Of a stretch of 64,000 nucleotides of DNA, positions 40,043-49,824 are shown piece after piece; position 1 is the stretch's first letter; every line of letters starts with the position of its first letter. This stretch comes from Sinomonas notoginsengisoli (GTDB lineage: Bacteria; Actinomycetota; Actinomycetes; Actinomycetales; Micrococcaceae): positions 248,001 through 312,000 of the forward strand of contig NZ_JAIZDP010000002.1 of NCBI RefSeq assembly GCF_021554725.1, written 5' to 3'. Made by a program: the position numbers and the translations under genes. Under the pieces are notes generated by a model, which was not told the origin of the DNA, ran no database searches, and saw nothing but the letters and a program-made list of their open reading frames with translations.

Positions 40043-40921
40043 ATGAAGATCTTTGTGACAGGGGCATCCGGATGGATCGGCTCCGCGCTCGTTCCCGGGC
40101 TGCTTGCCGCGGGTCATGACGTCGTGGGGCTGGCGAGATCCGCAGCGTCCGCCGAAGTCGTGACCGCGCTGGGCGCCGAGGTGCTCCGGGGCGATCTGGG
40201 TGACCTGGGCGTCCTTCGCACGGGAGCCGAAGCGGCCGACGGCGTCATCCACCTCGCATTTATCCACGACTTCACTGACTTTCCCGCGGCAGTAAAGGCA
40301 GACGGCGACGCCATCGGCGCGATGGGCGATGCGCTCGTCGGATCGGGCAAGCCGTTCGTCATCGCCTCGGGCACACCTGTGGTCCCGGGGCGCGTGGCCA
40401 CCGAGCACGACCGCAACGCTTCCGGCTCTCCAGCCGCAGGGCGGGAAGCCAACGCACAAGCGCTTCTGGCCATGGCGGAGCACGCGGTGCGTTCCGTCGT
40501 CGTGCGTTTGCCCCGAACCGTTCACGGCGAAGGCGACCACGGCTTCGTGGCCCGCCTCATCTCGATAGCCCGCGAACGCGGAGTCTCGGGCTACGTCGGT
40601 GACGGGTCCAACCGTTGGCCGGCCGTTCACGTGCTCGACGCTGCTCACATGTTTCGTCTCGCAGTGGAGCAGGCGCCTGCCGGGTCAGTCCTTCATGCGG
40701 TGGGGGACGAGGGGGTGCCCATCGGGGAGATTGCGGCCGGGATCGGACGCCGTCTGGGGCTTCCAACGGCGTCCGTCCCGCCCGAGCAGTTCGGCTTCCT
40801 GGGCGGGATCCTCGCTCATGACCAACCGGCGTCGAGCTGGCTCACCCAGCACACGCTCCCGTGGAGCCCAGTGCAGCCCGGCCTCCTGGAAGACCTCGCG
40901 AAGGGCCACTACTTCGAGTAG
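40043..40921 (+). CDS. NAD(P)-dependent SDR family epimerase/oxidoreductase
   Basis: A 292-residue extended SDR. IFVTGASGWIGSALVPGLLA contains the TGxxGxxG motif; VIHLAFIHDF, PFVIASGTPVVPG and VRLPRTVHGEGDHGF follow in the usual order, while the YxxxK motif is replaced by a GREANAQAL-type segment, as in atypical members. GAGGAG lies upstream of the ATG. It is repressed, by inference, by the divergent TetR through the paired operators. Substrate unknown; many TetR-linked SDRs of this kind detoxify carbonyl compounds. Confidence 0.88.
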   Translation: MKIFVTGASGWIGSALVPGLLAAGHDVVGLARSAASAEVVTALGAEVLRGDLGDLGVLRTGAEAADGVIHLAFIHDFTDFPAAVKADGDAIGAMGDALVGSGKPFVIASGTPVVPGRVATEHDRNASGSPAAGREANAQALLAMAEHAVRSVVVRLPRTVHGEGDHGFVARLISIARERGVSGYVGDGSNRWPAVHVLDAAHMFRLAVEQAPAGSVLHAVGDEGVPIGEIAAGIGRRLGLPTASVPPEQFGFLGGILAHDQPASSWLTQHTLPWSPVQPGLLEDLAKGHYFE

Positions 40922-41628
40922 GCACGTGGGCGAGCGGACGTCGTCGTACCAGGCGACCGGGAGCCGCTAGATGCGGCTCTCGTCGAGGCCGCTCCGCCGA
41001 TCCGGGAACGATGCCCTCGTCATCCGCCTGGGGTCAGGGGAGTCCGTCGCGGCGGCGAGCCACTCGACACGAACGCGCTCAGTCAGCTTGGGAGGCAGCG
41101 AAGAGCAAGCCAGTACTTTCTGGAGAGTGCCGTTGTGCCAGAGGCTGTATTGCACGAGGCCCGAGGTTTTCCGGACTTCAAATCCCTGCACCACAACGCC
41201 CATCCAACGACGCCGAGGGTGCTTCAACTGCTGGTCGAAGTCATGGCCACAGTGCCGGACGCTGACACCCGGCTCGTCAACCTCTACGCCAACCAGGGCA
41301 ACGCCGACCCACTGGTTGTTGCATGAGCCTTGGAGGGCCGTGAGCACGACAGCCGCTACCTCATGGCACCGGAGTGGATCGTCGTCTCGGGCGACAATGC
41401 AGTCAGCGACAAGGCGGCGGAGTTCTAAGGGGTCATCACCCTAAGGCACGGTCGACGGCGCCCGGGCCCTGTGTCTCATTTCAGATGCACGTACGAAACC
41501 CGATGGGCACCCGAAACACGGAGCCCAAGCCGCGTAGCATCCGCCTGTCTTGATTTGGCACTCGAGCTCGACACAAGGCAGGGGCGCTGGGTGTACTCCC
41601 TGCGCCCCTGCCCCGTTGGTCGCCGAGT
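40922..41628. other. Degraded region without a supportable gene
   Basis: This 707-base stretch has lower coding bias on both strands. A plus-strand frame from 41135 to 41326 reads LHEARGFPDFKSLHHNAHPT and TRLVNLYANQGNADPLVVA, and a further piece in another frame reads LMAPEWIVVSGDNAVSDKAAEF up to 41428; these may be parts of one decayed gene that I cannot name. An opposed minus-strand frame (40967-41347) is also open. A conserved gene is absent. Confidence 0.35.
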
Positions 41629-41742
41629 CTACCGTGCGGGCTCGATCCTGCCGGTCACCTCGCCGAACGAGATGGTGGCCCCGCCGGGCCCCGGCGCGGT
41701 GGCCGCCATGGTGACGGTCTGGCCGTCTTCGAGGAAGGTCAT
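41629..41742 (-). pseudogene. C-terminal relic of fumarylacetoacetase
   Basis: Thirty-seven codons on the minus strand read MTFLEDGQTVTMAATAPGPG, then ATISFGEVTGRIEPAR and a stop. FLEDGDTVT...GEVTGRI is the conserved C-terminal strand pair of fumarylacetoacetase (tyrosine degradation). The remaining 380-odd residues are missing; upstream the sequence runs directly into the MHS transporter relic on the other strand, so a deletion or rearrangement joined them. Confidence 0.6.
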
Positions 41743-41768
41743 GGTGCGGCCCGCGCTCCTGCCAGGCC

Positions 41769-42287
41769 ATGACCACCGTCTGGGGCGTGTCCGCGGCGGT
41801 CGGCCACGGCGTCGACAAGAATGACGTGCTCAACCTCAAGGCTGTCACCGCCGTGATCACCCTCTTCGTGACGCTCTACGCGGCCCGCCTCAGCGATCGG
41901 CTCGGACGCAAGCCGGTGTTCATCGCGGCGGCGATTGCCGGCGTCGTGCTCGCCTACCCCATCGTGTCCCTGCTCTCGGACGGCACAGTGTGGGGTTTCG
42001 GACTCGCCATGCTCCTGGGTAACGGCCTCATCCAGGGTTTCCTGTGCGGCCCCATCACCGCCTACGTCGCCGAACAGTTCCCCGCCCGCAGCCGCTACTC
42101 CGGCGCATCCCTCGCATACCAGGGCGGCTCGATGCTGGGCGCCGGCTTCACCCCGGTGATCGCGGAAGCCCTCGGAATCGCCGGCGGGGGCGTGTGGCTC
42201 ATCGCCCTCTTCTGGGCAGGCTTGCTCGCCCTCGCGGCAGTGACCACTTTCTTCACCCCTGAGGGCAAGAACCGCGTCATCGACTGA
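41769..42287 (+). pseudogene. C-terminal relic of an MHS-family MFS transporter
   Basis: One hundred and seventy-two codons encode the last five or so helices of a metabolite:H+ symporter: LYAARLSDRLGRKPVFIAAA is the loop motif that follows TM8, then QGFLCGPITAYVAEQFPARS and RYSGASLAYQGGSMLGAGFT. The family is about 440 residues, so the N-terminal half is lost. ATG 41769 is an internal Met without a ribosome-binding site. Probably not expressed as a functional carrier. Confidence 0.7.
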
Positions 42288-42414
42288 GGATGACGCGACG
42301 TCTCGTCGATCTGCAACTGCTGTGGCGCCAATGTCCTGAACTTCTCCCGCAGTGCAGCGAAGGAATAGCTGGGCGGTCGGCGCCGTGCGAAGGCTTGCGC
42401 CCCCGCGGCGCCGC

Positions 42415-43683
42415 CTACGTCCCCAGCACCCGGTCCAGGAAGCCGTTGCGGAAGACTCCTCCCGGATCGCGCTTCGCCGCCAGGTCGTGGAAGTCGACGA
42501 ACCGGGGGTACAAGCCCCTGAGCTGCGAAGGGGCCAGCGCGAACAACTTCCCCCAGTGCGGACGGGGTGCAAACGGCGAGAGTGCGGCCTCGAGTTCGGG
42601 CAGGAACGCTTCGACCTCGGCCTGCAGGGGCCGCCAAGTGAAATGCAGCGCAATGCTCTCCTGGCCCTGCGAGGGGCTCAGCCAGAACTCGTCCGATGCG
42701 ACGGTCCGGACCTCGGAGACGAACAGGAGCGGCGCGAGCTTCGCCGCGAGGCCGCGCACTGTCCGGAGCGCCTCGGCAGCGTGTGAGCGCGGAAGCAGGT
42801 ACTCGGTCTGGAGCTCGTCGCCCGCACTCGGGGTGAACTCATGACGGAAATGCGGGAGCCGATCAAGCCACGGCCCGGGCACGTCGAGCTGCTGCGTGCA
42901 GTTCACGGCGTCCATCTCCGGAAGCGGGTGCCGTGGCCTGGTTGCGCGCACGGCGCCATGGAAGGCATGGGGAGGCTCTGCCGCGCCTTCGTCGCTGGCC
43001 TCGCACTTCACCTTGCGCCATGCCTGCTGCACCGTGTCCCCCGCGTAGTCGGTGAAGAGCGATACGCTGTAGCCGTCTCCAGCCACGGCGTCGTAGTCGG
43101 CGAGCACCTCGTCCCACGGCAAGTCCTCGAACACCTGTTGGCGCATCTGGTAGCTCGGCTCGATCGCGAGCTCGAGCGAGGTGACGATGCCCAGAGCCCC
43201 GAGGCTGACGACGGAGCCGAGGAACTCATCGCCAGACCCCTCCGCTAGGCGGTCGGTCTCCCCGGACGCGCGCACGAACTCGACCGCCTTCACCGCCGAT
43301 GCCAGTCCCGGGCTCCTCATGCCTGAGCCGTGGGTGCCGGTCTGGACCGCCCCGGCCACGGAGATGTGCGGCAGGGACGCCATATTGTGGAGCGCCCAGC
43401 CCGCGCGTTCGAGCGCGAGCCCCAGCTCCCCGTACGTGCACCCTGCGGGCACGCGCACGACACGGCGCGACGAATCCACCTCGATCCCACCCGGCAGCCG
43501 GTCGAGCAGCACGTGCAGACCAGGGGTGTCGGCGACATCGTTGAAGCAGTGCCGCGACCCTAAGGCCTTGACACGGCCGCCGCGGCGCCCGGCATCCACG
43601 ACCACCTCCGCCAGCTCGGCAGTGGTCGTGGGCCGGATCGCGGAGGCCGCGGAGTACTCGAGGTTCCCTGCCCAGTTCTTCAT
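42415..43683 (-). CDS. Alditol oxidase-like FAD-dependent oxidase
   Basis: A 422-residue flavoprotein of the VAO family. [14 protein letters not shown] carries the histidine expected to bind FAD covalently; [18 protein letters not shown] is the pyrophosphate loop and HWGKLFA near the C terminus is the substrate-side motif of alditol oxidases. Such enzymes oxidise xylitol or sorbitol to the aldose with H2O2 formation. ATG 43683 overlaps the xylB stop (ATGA), so it is the third gene of xylA-xylB-oxidase. Product xylose would enter the same operon's isomerase. Confidence 0.88.
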   Translation of the reverse strand: MKNWAGNLEYSAASAIRPTTTAELAEVVVDAGRRGGRVKALGSRHCFNDVADTPGLHVLLDRLPGGIEVDSSRRVVRVPAGCTYGELGLALERAGWALHNMASLPHISVAGAVQTGTHGSGMRSPGLASAVKAVEFVRASGETDRLAEGSGDEFLGSVVSLGALGIVTSLELAIEPSYQMRQQVFEDLPWDEVLADYDAVAGDGYSVSLFTDYAGDTVQQAWRKVKCEASDEGAAEPPHAFHGAVRATRPRHPLPEMDAVNCTQQLDVPGPWLDRLPHFRHEFTPSAGDELQTEYLLPRSHAAEALRTVRGLAAKLAPLLFVSEVRTVASDEFWLSPSQGQESIALHFTWRPLQAEVEAFLPELEAALSPFAPRPHWGKLFALAPSQLRGLYPRFVDFHDLAAKRDPGGVFRNGFLDRVLGT

Positions 43684-45128
43684 GGCCGTCCCTCCGTATA
43701 AGTAGCTGAGACGACGGCGCGGTACCGCTCGAGGACGCCGGAAAGGGGAGGCGAGGCGATCGGGGCCGTGCGTGTTTCCTCCCAGTCGGGGAACCGGCCC
43801 CCGAGGACTCCCGCGGCTTGGCGGGCTGCGCCGTCGGCGACGTACTCGCCGGCCTCGGGCACGAGGACGGGTAGGCCGAAGATTCCGGCGGCGGCCTGCT
43901 GGACGGCCTCTGACCGCGCGGCTCCGCCCACGAGGATGATCCGCTCCGCTGCGACCCGTTGCGCGGTGAGCGCGGCCAGGCCGTCCGCGAGGGCGCACAC
44001 GATCCCCTCGACCGCCGCTCGCGCCAGGTTCGCCCGCGTGTAGTTCCTCAGCGTGAGCCCGTGAAGGGACCCGGTCGCATCCGGCAGGTTGGGGGTCCGC
44101 TCCCCTTCGAAGTAGGGAACGAGTGTCAGGCCCTCGGCCCCGGGAGACGCAGAGAGCGCGAGCTCCGTCAGCCCGGGCAGCGTGACGCCGAGCAGCGCCG
44201 CGCTGGCGTCGAGCACGTGCGAGGCGTTGAGCGTGCAGACCAGCGGCAGGTAATGGCCCGCCGCGTCGGCGAAGCCAGCCACGAGCCCGGACGCGTCCGA
44301 CGTCGCGTGCCCGGCGACGGCGAACACCGTGCCCGAGGTTCCGATCGAGACCACGACGTCGCCGACGCCCGCTCCGACCCCCAGCGCGGCTGCCGCATTG
44401 TCCCCGGCACCCGGGCCGAGAAGAGCACCCGTCCGCGCCACCGTGCGGGCGCGGCCCGCGGCTTCCAACGGGCCGAGCACCCGCGGCAGGACCGGAACGT
44501 GCCCGAGGGTCTGCTTGAGCACGGCCGGGAGATACTCTCCTGAGGCCGGTGACCAGTACCCGGTCCCAGAAGCATCGGAGCGGTCGGTGGCCAGGGCGGC
44601 GAGGCCCGGCTCCCCCGACCCTGCCCCATACCCGGCGAGCCGCCAGGTGAGCCAGTCGTGCGGGAGGCACACGGCCGCCGTTCGTTCAGCGTTCGCGGGC
44701 TCGTTCTCGGCCAGCCAGCGCAGCTTGGCCGCTGTGATCGAGGCGACCGGCACAGTTCCGGTCGTCTGGGCCCACCACCGCGCACCGGCCGCCTCGTCGC
44801 CGTCGCCCGCCTCCTTGATGAGCGTCTCCGCGGTCCCGGCGGAGCGGATGTCGTTCCACAGCAGGGCCGGGCGGACCACGGCACCGGATGCGTCGAGGCA
44901 GACCATGCCGTGCTGCTGGCCTGCGATGGAGACGGCAGCGACGTCGTCGAGGCCGCCCGCCGCGGCGACGGCGGCTTGGAGGGCGTCCCACCACGCGTCC
45001 GGGTGGACCTCCGTGCCCTCCGGGTGGCGGGCCGATCCCGAGCGCACAGCCGCCCCGGTCTGGGCATCACGGATGATGACTTTGCAGGACTGTGTGGAGC
45101 TGTCGACGCCGGCGACGAGGGTGGCCAT
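43680..45128 (-). CDS. xylB: Xylulokinase
   Basis: A 482-residue FGGY carbohydrate kinase that makes D-xylulose 5-phosphate. [18 protein letters not shown] is the N-terminal phosphate-1 motif, [13 protein letters not shown] and [11 protein letters not shown] are substrate-binding, and [20 protein letters not shown] is the C-terminal FGGY signature. Start: ATG 45128, three bases after the xylA stop. Its stop overlaps the oxidase gene. Operon position with xylA and the ROK regulator leaves little doubt. Confidence 0.95.
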   Translation of the reverse strand: MATLVAGVDSSTQSCKVIIRDAQTGAAVRSGSARHPEGTEVHPDAWWDALQAAVAAAGGLDDVAAVSIAGQQHGMVCLDASGAVVRPALLWNDIRSAGTAETLIKEAGDGDEAAGARWWAQTTGTVPVASITAAKLRWLAENEPANAERTAAVCLPHDWLTWRLAGYGAGSGEPGLAALATDRSDASGTGYWSPASGEYLPAVLKQTLGHVPVLPRVLGPLEAAGRARTVARTGALLGPGAGDNAAAALGVGAGVGDVVVSIGTSGTVFAVAGHATSDASGLVAGFADAAGHYLPLVCTLNASHVLDASAALLGVTLPGLTELALSASPGAEGLTLVPYFEGERTPNLPDATGSLHGLTLRNYTRANLARAAVEGIVCALADGLAALTAQRVAAERIILVGGAARSEAVQQAAAGIFGLPVLVPEAGEYVADGAARQAAGVLGGRFPDWEETRTAPIASPPLSGVLERYRAVVSATYTEGRP

Positions 45129-45131
45129 GGC

Positions 45132-46331
45132 TCAGCGTGCCCCGAGGAGGTGCTCGAGTGCGAGCTGGTTGAGCCGGATGAATGCGTACGAGCGCGCGGC
45201 GGCCTTCTCGGCGTCGAAGTTCTCGAACGCAGAGGTGTCAGCGAGCAGGTCCGTCGTCGTCTCCCCCGCCGCGAGGGTCGGCTCGGCGAGCTCGAAGACG
45301 CCCGAGGCGGCGAGGGCCTCCTGGACCTCGGCGTCCGCGCGGAACGCCGCCGCCCGCTCGGCCAGCAGAAGGTACATGCGCATGTTGGCCCTCGCGGACT
45401 CCCACACGCCGTCGTAGCCGTCGGTGCGGGACGGCTTGTAGTCGAAGTGCCGGGGGCCCTCGTACCGGGGACCGCCGTTCGGGAAGCCGTTCTCAAGAAG
45501 GTCGACCGTGAAGAAGGCGCTCGTGAGGTCGCCATGACCGAACACGAGGTCCTGGTCGTACTTGATCCCCCGCTGGCCGTTGAGGTCGATGTGGAAGAGC
45601 TTGCCCGCCCAGAGCGCCTGAGCGATCCCATGGGTGAAGTTCAACCCAGCCATCTGCTCGTGGCCGGTCTCAGGGTTGAGGCCCACGATGTCCCCATGCT
45701 CGAGCTGGGCGATGAAGGCCAGGCCGTGACCCACGGTGGGCAGGAGGATGTCCCCACGCGGCTCGTTCGGCTTGGGCTCGAGCGCGATCCGCAGCCCGTA
45801 CCCCTTTTCCTTGATGTAGGCGGCGGCGGTGTCCACGCCCTCGCGATAGCGGTCCAGGGCCGCGTTGAGGTCCTTCGCCCCGTCGTATTCCGAGCCCTCG
45901 CGCCCGCCCCACATGACAAACGTCTCCGCGCCCAGCTCGGCGGCAAGGTCGATGTTCCGGAGCACCTTCGCGAGCCCGAAGCGGCGTACCGAGCGGTCGT
46001 TGGATGTGAAGCCGCCGTCCTTGAACACGGGATGGCTGAACAGGTTGGTCGTGACCATCGGCACCTTCAGCCCCGTCTCCTCGAGCGCGGCGCGGAAACG
46101 CTTGAGGATGAGCTCCCGCTCGTCCTTGGATGCTCCGAAGGGCACGACGTCGTTGTCGTGGAAGGTGATGCCGTAGGCGCCGAGCTCGGCGAGCCGGTGG
46201 ACGGCCTCGATCGGGTCCAGGGGGGCGCGGGTCGGGACGCCGAACGGGTCGTTTCCAGTCCAGCCGACTGTCCAGAGGCCGAAGGTGAACTTGTGGTCGG
46301 GCGAGGGGGCAGAGGTGGGGTTCGCGGACAT
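45132..46331 (-). CDS. xylA: Xylose isomerase
   Basis: A 399-residue TIM-barrel enzyme converting D-xylose to D-xylulose. Motifs include [27 protein letters not shown] (catalytic His), [21 protein letters not shown] (metal Glu) and [17 protein letters not shown] (metal Asp). ATG 46331 has GAGGAGC upstream and matches the family N terminus; upstream codons belong to the promoter. First gene of the xylA-xylB-alditol oxidase operon, divergent from the ROK regulator. Confidence 0.96.
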   Translation of the reverse strand: MSANPTSAPSPDHKFTFGLWTVGWTGNDPFGVPTRAPLDPIEAVHRLAELGAYGITFHDNDVVPFGASKDERELILKRFRAALEETGLKVPMVTTNLFSHPVFKDGGFTSNDRSVRRFGLAKVLRNIDLAAELGAETFVMWGGREGSEYDGAKDLNAALDRYREGVDTAAAYIKEKGYGLRIALEPKPNEPRGDILLPTVGHGLAFIAQLEHGDIVGLNPETGHEQMAGLNFTHGIAQALWAGKLFHIDLNGQRGIKYDQDLVFGHGDLTSAFFTVDLLENGFPNGGPRYEGPRHFDYKPSRTDGYDGVWESARANMRMYLLLAERAAAFRADAEVQEALAASGVFELAEPTLAAGETTTDLLADTSAFENFDAEKAAARSYAFIRLNQLALEHLLGAR

Positions 46332-46385
46332 GGAGAGCTCCTCGTTGAACTGTGGCGGCGGCCGGGACGGTGCGTCCCCGCGAAT

Positions 46386-46430
46386 TAGTATGTATTCTAA
46401 ACTATATGTGTCATGATGTGATGTGGTCAA
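46386..46430 (-). promoter_or_regulatory. xylA promoter and ROK operator
   Basis: On the minus strand TTGACC (46430-46425), an 18-base spacer and TATAGT (46406-46401) form a good promoter toward xylA. The -10 box is embedded in TAGTATGTATTCTAAACTA (46386-46404), a dyad with TAGT...ACTA arms resembling XylR-type ROK operators. The divergent ROK protein would block the -10 region in the absence of xylose. Confidence 0.7.
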
Positions 46431-46454
46431 CATGTTTCTGACCGAGAAGGTGCC

Positions 46455-47675
46455 ATGACTGTTCGGACCGGCACCACCTCGCCGGGAGCGGAGGCTCCGG
46501 GCCGGGTGGGAGACGTACGACGACGCAATCTCGCGCTCGTCCTCACACGGCTCACCCCGCACGCCGTCGCCACACGCGCCGAGATCGCCGTGGCCACGGG
46601 GTTGACGAAAGCCTCCGTTTCAAGCCTCGTCGCGGACCTGCTCGCCACCGGGCTGATCGAGGAGCGGGGCGTGACTCGCGATGGCGAACGTGGACGCCCG
46701 GGCGTCGGCCTCGCCTTCAGCCCAGGGCAGGGGGCGCTTGGGGCCGAGGTCAACGTCGACTACCTCGCCGTCGGAGTCGTCGACCTCCAAGGGACCCTCC
46801 GTGTCCACGAAAGGATCGAGGCCGCGAACCAGCGGCGACCGCCCGAGGATATCCTTGCCGAACTGCACGGGCTGGCGGCCCGGGTGCGCAAAGCCGCCGC
46901 GGACAAGGGCATCGCGCTCCTGGGCGGCGGACTCGCCGTCCCCGGGCTGGTGGAACCTGACACGGGAACCGTCGTCACCGCCCCGAACCTCGCCTGGGCC
47001 GACATCTCCCTCAAAGAGGGCCTGGCGGGGCTCGCGCCCGGGGCACCGTGCGGCGTCGTCCTCTCCAACGAGGCGGATAGCGCCGCGCTCGCCGAGCTCT
47101 GGTACGGCACCGGCCCGGCGGTGGACACCTACCTGTACCTCTCCGGCGAGGTCGGTGTGGGCGGCGGGCTCGTCATCGGCTCGTCGCTGTTCACCGGGGC
47201 CGGAGGGCACGCTGGCGAGGTGGGGCACGTCGTCGTCGACCCTCGCGGCCGCCGCTGCTCGTGCGGCGGGCGGGGGTGCGTCGAGACGATGGCTGGCCAA
47301 GAAGCCATCCTCGCCGCCGCGGGGCTCACCGACGGGGGTAGCACGACGGCGGCGAGGCTGGCTGCGCTGCAGGCTTCCCTGGCGGAGGGGGACGCCCGGG
47401 CGATCAGCGCGGTCGAACGCGCAGGCGAGGCCCTCGCGGTTGCCGTGATCGCGGCAGCACGCCTCGTCGACCTCTCGGCGGTGGTCCTCGGCGGCCACTT
47501 TGCGACACTGCGGGACCTCATCGGACGGCCACTCGAGGCCGCGCTCGAGGATCTGGCGCCGGGACGTGTCACGGCCCTCCACTTTTCCGAGCTCGGCTCC
47601 ACGGCCGCCGTCCGGGGCGCCGCCGGTGCCGCGCTCCGGAGGGCCCTCGCGTCACCTCATCAGCTCCTCAGGTGA
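46455..47675 (+). CDS. ROK family transcriptional regulator (XylR-type)
   Basis: A 406-residue repressor. The winged HTH is at the N terminus ([20 protein letters not shown], motif [20 protein letters not shown] split); the ROK sugar-kinase-like domain has [20 protein letters not shown] and the zinc-binding [21 protein letters not shown] precedes the ATG. Divergent from xylA and next to an operator overlapping its promoter, so xylose control is the natural inference. Convergent with the aldose-epimerase gene. Confidence 0.92.
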   Translation: MTVRTGTTSPGAEAPGRVGDVRRRNLALVLTRLTPHAVATRAEIAVATGLTKASVSSLVADLLATGLIEERGVTRDGERGRPGVGLAFSPGQGALGAEVNVDYLAVGVVDLQGTLRVHERIEAANQRRPPEDILAELHGLAARVRKAAADKGIALLGGGLAVPGLVEPDTGTVVTAPNLAWADISLKEGLAGLAPGAPCGVVLSNEADSAALAELWYGTGPAVDTYLYLSGEVGVGGGLVIGSSLFTGAGGHAGEVGHVVVDPRGRRCSCGGRGCVETMAGQEAILAAAGLTDGGSTTAARLAALQASLAEGDARAISAVERAGEALAVAVIAAARLVDLSAVVLGGHFATLRDLIGRPLEAALEDLAPGRVTALHFSELGSTAAVRGAAGAALRRALASPHQLLR

Positions 47676-47690
47676 CAGCACCGCGGGCGC

Positions 47691-48632
47691 TCACGCCTCC
47701 AGCATGTAGATGCGCCACCGCGCGACGTGCTCCTCGCCGGGGCTGAGCCAGACGAGGTCTGTGCCGCTCGCGAAGGCGTTCGGAGGACAGGTCATGGGCT
47801 CCACAGCCAGACCCAGGCGGTTCGGCGCGGGCGGCCTCTTGTCCGCAGTGTGGATCTGGACCCACGGGCACGTCCCGTCCCAAGCCATTCCGACGCCGTT
47901 CCCCGCAGGATCCCGCAGGGTCACGCGGGCCATACCGTCAGAGTCAAACCGCACGCCAGTAAAGGCGTGATCGATCTCGACGGAGCCGATGGGCCGAGGC
48001 TCGCAGAAGTCGAACGGGTGCCCTGCCACCCGGCGCAGCCCCAGGGGCAGCATGCGCTCCGACGTGACCTCGAGGAACTGCTCCGCCGGCAGCCCCAGCT
48101 CCCATGAATCCAGGGGCGAAGGCCCTGCGACGAGGTATGGGTGCGGGCAAACGCCGTATGGCGCCGTCTCCTCGCCGCTGTTCACGGCGCGCACAGACCA
48201 CGTGAGGCCCCCTGGGTCTCCGGGCTCTGGCGCCCTCAGCGCGTAGACAGCCTCGAGTCGCAGTTGGTAGGGGTAGCCCGCGCACGGGCCCAGGTCGAGC
48301 GCGAAGGTTGCCGACGCGTCGTCGTGCGCCGCGAGCACCCACTTCCGTCCGAAGGCGAGGCCATGGAGCGCGCACCCGCGCTCGGCCTCGTTGACCCTCA
48401 CGGCGAATTCGCGGCCATCCACCCTATAGCGTCCGTCGACCAGTCGGTTGGGCCACGGCGCCGCGATGATCCCGCGGTAGTCCGGGATCGGGGCCTCGGG
48501 GGCGAAGGGGACCACGAGGTCGCGTCCGCGGTAGGTGAGCGCGGCGAGCGCCGCCGCCGTGTGGGCCACGACGGCGACGTACTCGCCGGAGCGGATGACG
48601 GCGCTCACGACGCTCCGTTCATGCTCTGCCAT
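47691..48632 (-). CDS. Aldose 1-epimerase family protein
   Basis: A 313-residue beta-sandwich enzyme interconverting sugar anomers. Catalytic and binding residues appear in IIAAPWPNRLVDGRYRVDG, ALHGLAFGRKW (His) and GVCPHPYLVAG (His), with LAVEPMTCPPNAF (Glu) at the end. The ATG follows the preceding Gfo/Idh stop with no gap (TGA-ATG), making it the last gene of the eight-gene LacI-linked operon. It probably readies the sugar for the operon's oxidoreductases. Confidence 0.9.
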   Translation of the reverse strand: MAEHERSVVSAVIRSGEYVAVVAHTAAALAALTYRGRDLVVPFAPEAPIPDYRGIIAAPWPNRLVDGRYRVDGREFAVRVNEAERGCALHGLAFGRKWVLAAHDDASATFALDLGPCAGYPYQLRLEAVYALRAPEPGDPGGLTWSVRAVNSGEETAPYGVCPHPYLVAGPSPLDSWELGLPAEQFLEVTSERMLPLGLRRVAGHPFDFCEPRPIGSVEIDHAFTGVRFDSDGMARVTLRDPAGNGVGMAWDGTCPWVQIHTADKRPPAPNRLGLAVEPMTCPPNAFASGTDLVWLSPGEEHVARWRIYMLEA

Positions 48633-49802
48633 TCATGTGGACAGGGAATCCTCGCGCTCGCGCTGGGAGAGATTCTGGAGCGCGACCGGGCGCGGCCGCT
48701 CAGCCCGGCTTACCACCGGCTCGGCCCGGCCCGTCCCCGCCGACCTGAGCAGGGACTCCATGACATCGAGCACGTGGAACGCGAGGGTGCCGCCGGCGCG
48801 GGGCTCTTCTCCGGGGCCCGCGTCCGCGAGCGACCGCGCGAGGTCCGCGATGCCGTAGCCTCGTCCCGAGTCCACGTAGCCTGCGGAGACGGGCAGCGTC
48901 TCCCACTCGGTGCCGCCGAGCCGGAACAGCCGCGTGTCGCCATCGAAGTGGTTCGGGTCCGACACGGCGAGCGTGCCGAGCGAGCCGTGGATCTCGATGT
49001 TCGGCGAGTTGGTCTGCACGGCATCGAAGCTCATGACGAGCGTCGACAGGGCGCCGGACTCGTGCATCAGGACGCCCGTGACGTGCGTGTCGGTCGTGAC
49101 AGGGATCTTCTCACCGGCGCGCGGCCCAGAGCCGATCACCCGTTCCGAGCGCGTGTGGCTCGCCGCCCCGATCACCGAGACGACCGGCCCGAGCAGCGTG
49201 ACCAGCGCGCTGACGTAGTACGGGCCCATGTCCAACAGCGGGCCGCCGCCGGGCACGTAGTAGAAGTCCGGGTTCGGGTGCCATCGCTCGTGGCCGGGGG
49301 TAACCATGGTTGCGGTGGCGGCGACGGGTGCGCCGATGAGGCCGTCGTCGATCGCCTTCCTGGCGGTCTGGATGCCCGTTCCGAGCACGGTGTCCGGCGC
49401 GCAGCCCACGATGACGCCGGCCTCCCGCGCCGCCTCAAGCACCCCATGGGCCTCAGCGGTCGTCGCGGCCAGGGGCTTCTCGCCGTACACGTGCTTGCCT
49501 GCGGCAATCGCGGCGAGCGCGACCTCGGCGTGCGCTGCTGGAATGGTGAGGTTGAGGACGAGGTCCACGTCATCGGCCGCGAGGAGCTCCTCGACGCCGA
49601 GGGCGCGCGCTCCCTCCCCGTAATCCTTGGCGACGTCCTGAGCCCGTGAGGCGTCGAGGTCGGCGACCGCGACAAGCTCCACGTCCGGCAGCCGCCGGAA
49701 GCTTGCGAGGTACTGGCCCACGATCTTCCCGCAGCCGATGATGCCCACCTTCAGCGGTTTCCCGCCAGCGCGCGGCCCTTCCGTTCCTACCGGCTTGCCC
49801 AC
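48633..49802 (-). CDS. Gfo/Idh/MocA family oxidoreductase
   Basis: A 389-residue NAD(P)-dependent sugar dehydrogenase. LKVGIIGCGKIVGQYLASFR starts the Rossmann fold, GKHVYGEKPLAAT contains the EKP motif, and PGGGPLLDMGPYYVSALVTL the catalytic-domain helix. I choose GTG 49802: it lies five bases after the ThuA stop with AGGA upstream. The start codon lies in the second copy of a tandem 21-base duplication (array D), so the first residues VGKPVGTEG are repeat-encoded. A longer frame is open but overlaps thuA. One of two dehydrogenases in the operon. Confidence 0.9.
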   Translation of the reverse strand: MGKPVGTEGPRAGGKPLKVGIIGCGKIVGQYLASFRRLPDVELVAVADLDASRAQDVAKDYGEGARALGVEELLAADDVDLVLNLTIPAAHAEVALAAIAAGKHVYGEKPLAATTAEAHGVLEAAREAGVIVGCAPDTVLGTGIQTARKAIDDGLIGAPVAATATMVTPGHERWHPNPDFYYVPGGGPLLDMGPYYVSALVTLLGPVVSVIGAASHTRSERVIGSGPRAGEKIPVTTDTHVTGVLMHESGALSTLVMSFDAVQTNSPNIEIHGSLGTLAVSDPNHFDGDTRLFRLGGTEWETLPVSAGYVDSGRGYGIADLARSLADAGPGEEPRAGGTLAFHVLDVMESLLRSAGTGRAEPVVSRAERPRPVALQNLSQREREDSLST

Positions 49803-49824
49803 AGTTCCTACCGGCTTGCCCACA
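49783..49824. repeat. Two tandem 21-bp units at the thuA/Gfo junction (array D)
   Basis: Units 49783-49803 and 49804-49824 are identical (core TTCCTACCGGCTTGCCCAC). The second contains the stop codon of thuA (49808-49810). The duplication places a new GTG and AGGA site in the right phase for the downstream gene. Same period as arrays A-C, but its sequence is not clearly related. Confidence 0.9.

Noticed and set aside
40967-41347. Minus-strand ORF of 126 codons
   Set aside because: Third-position bias is weak, it overlaps plus-strand fragments that look more protein-like, and no family is recognised.
42288-42414. Possible end of an insertion sequence (minus-strand frame with YSFAALREKFRTLAP)
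   Set aside because: It resembles a transposase tail only loosely; no inverted ends, target duplication or further transposase sequence is visible.
48310-48335. A-A-H-D-D-A in the aldose epimerase, resembling the HDAA element
   Set aside because: The DNA differs from the core at several positions and the segment aligns with normal epimerase sequence.
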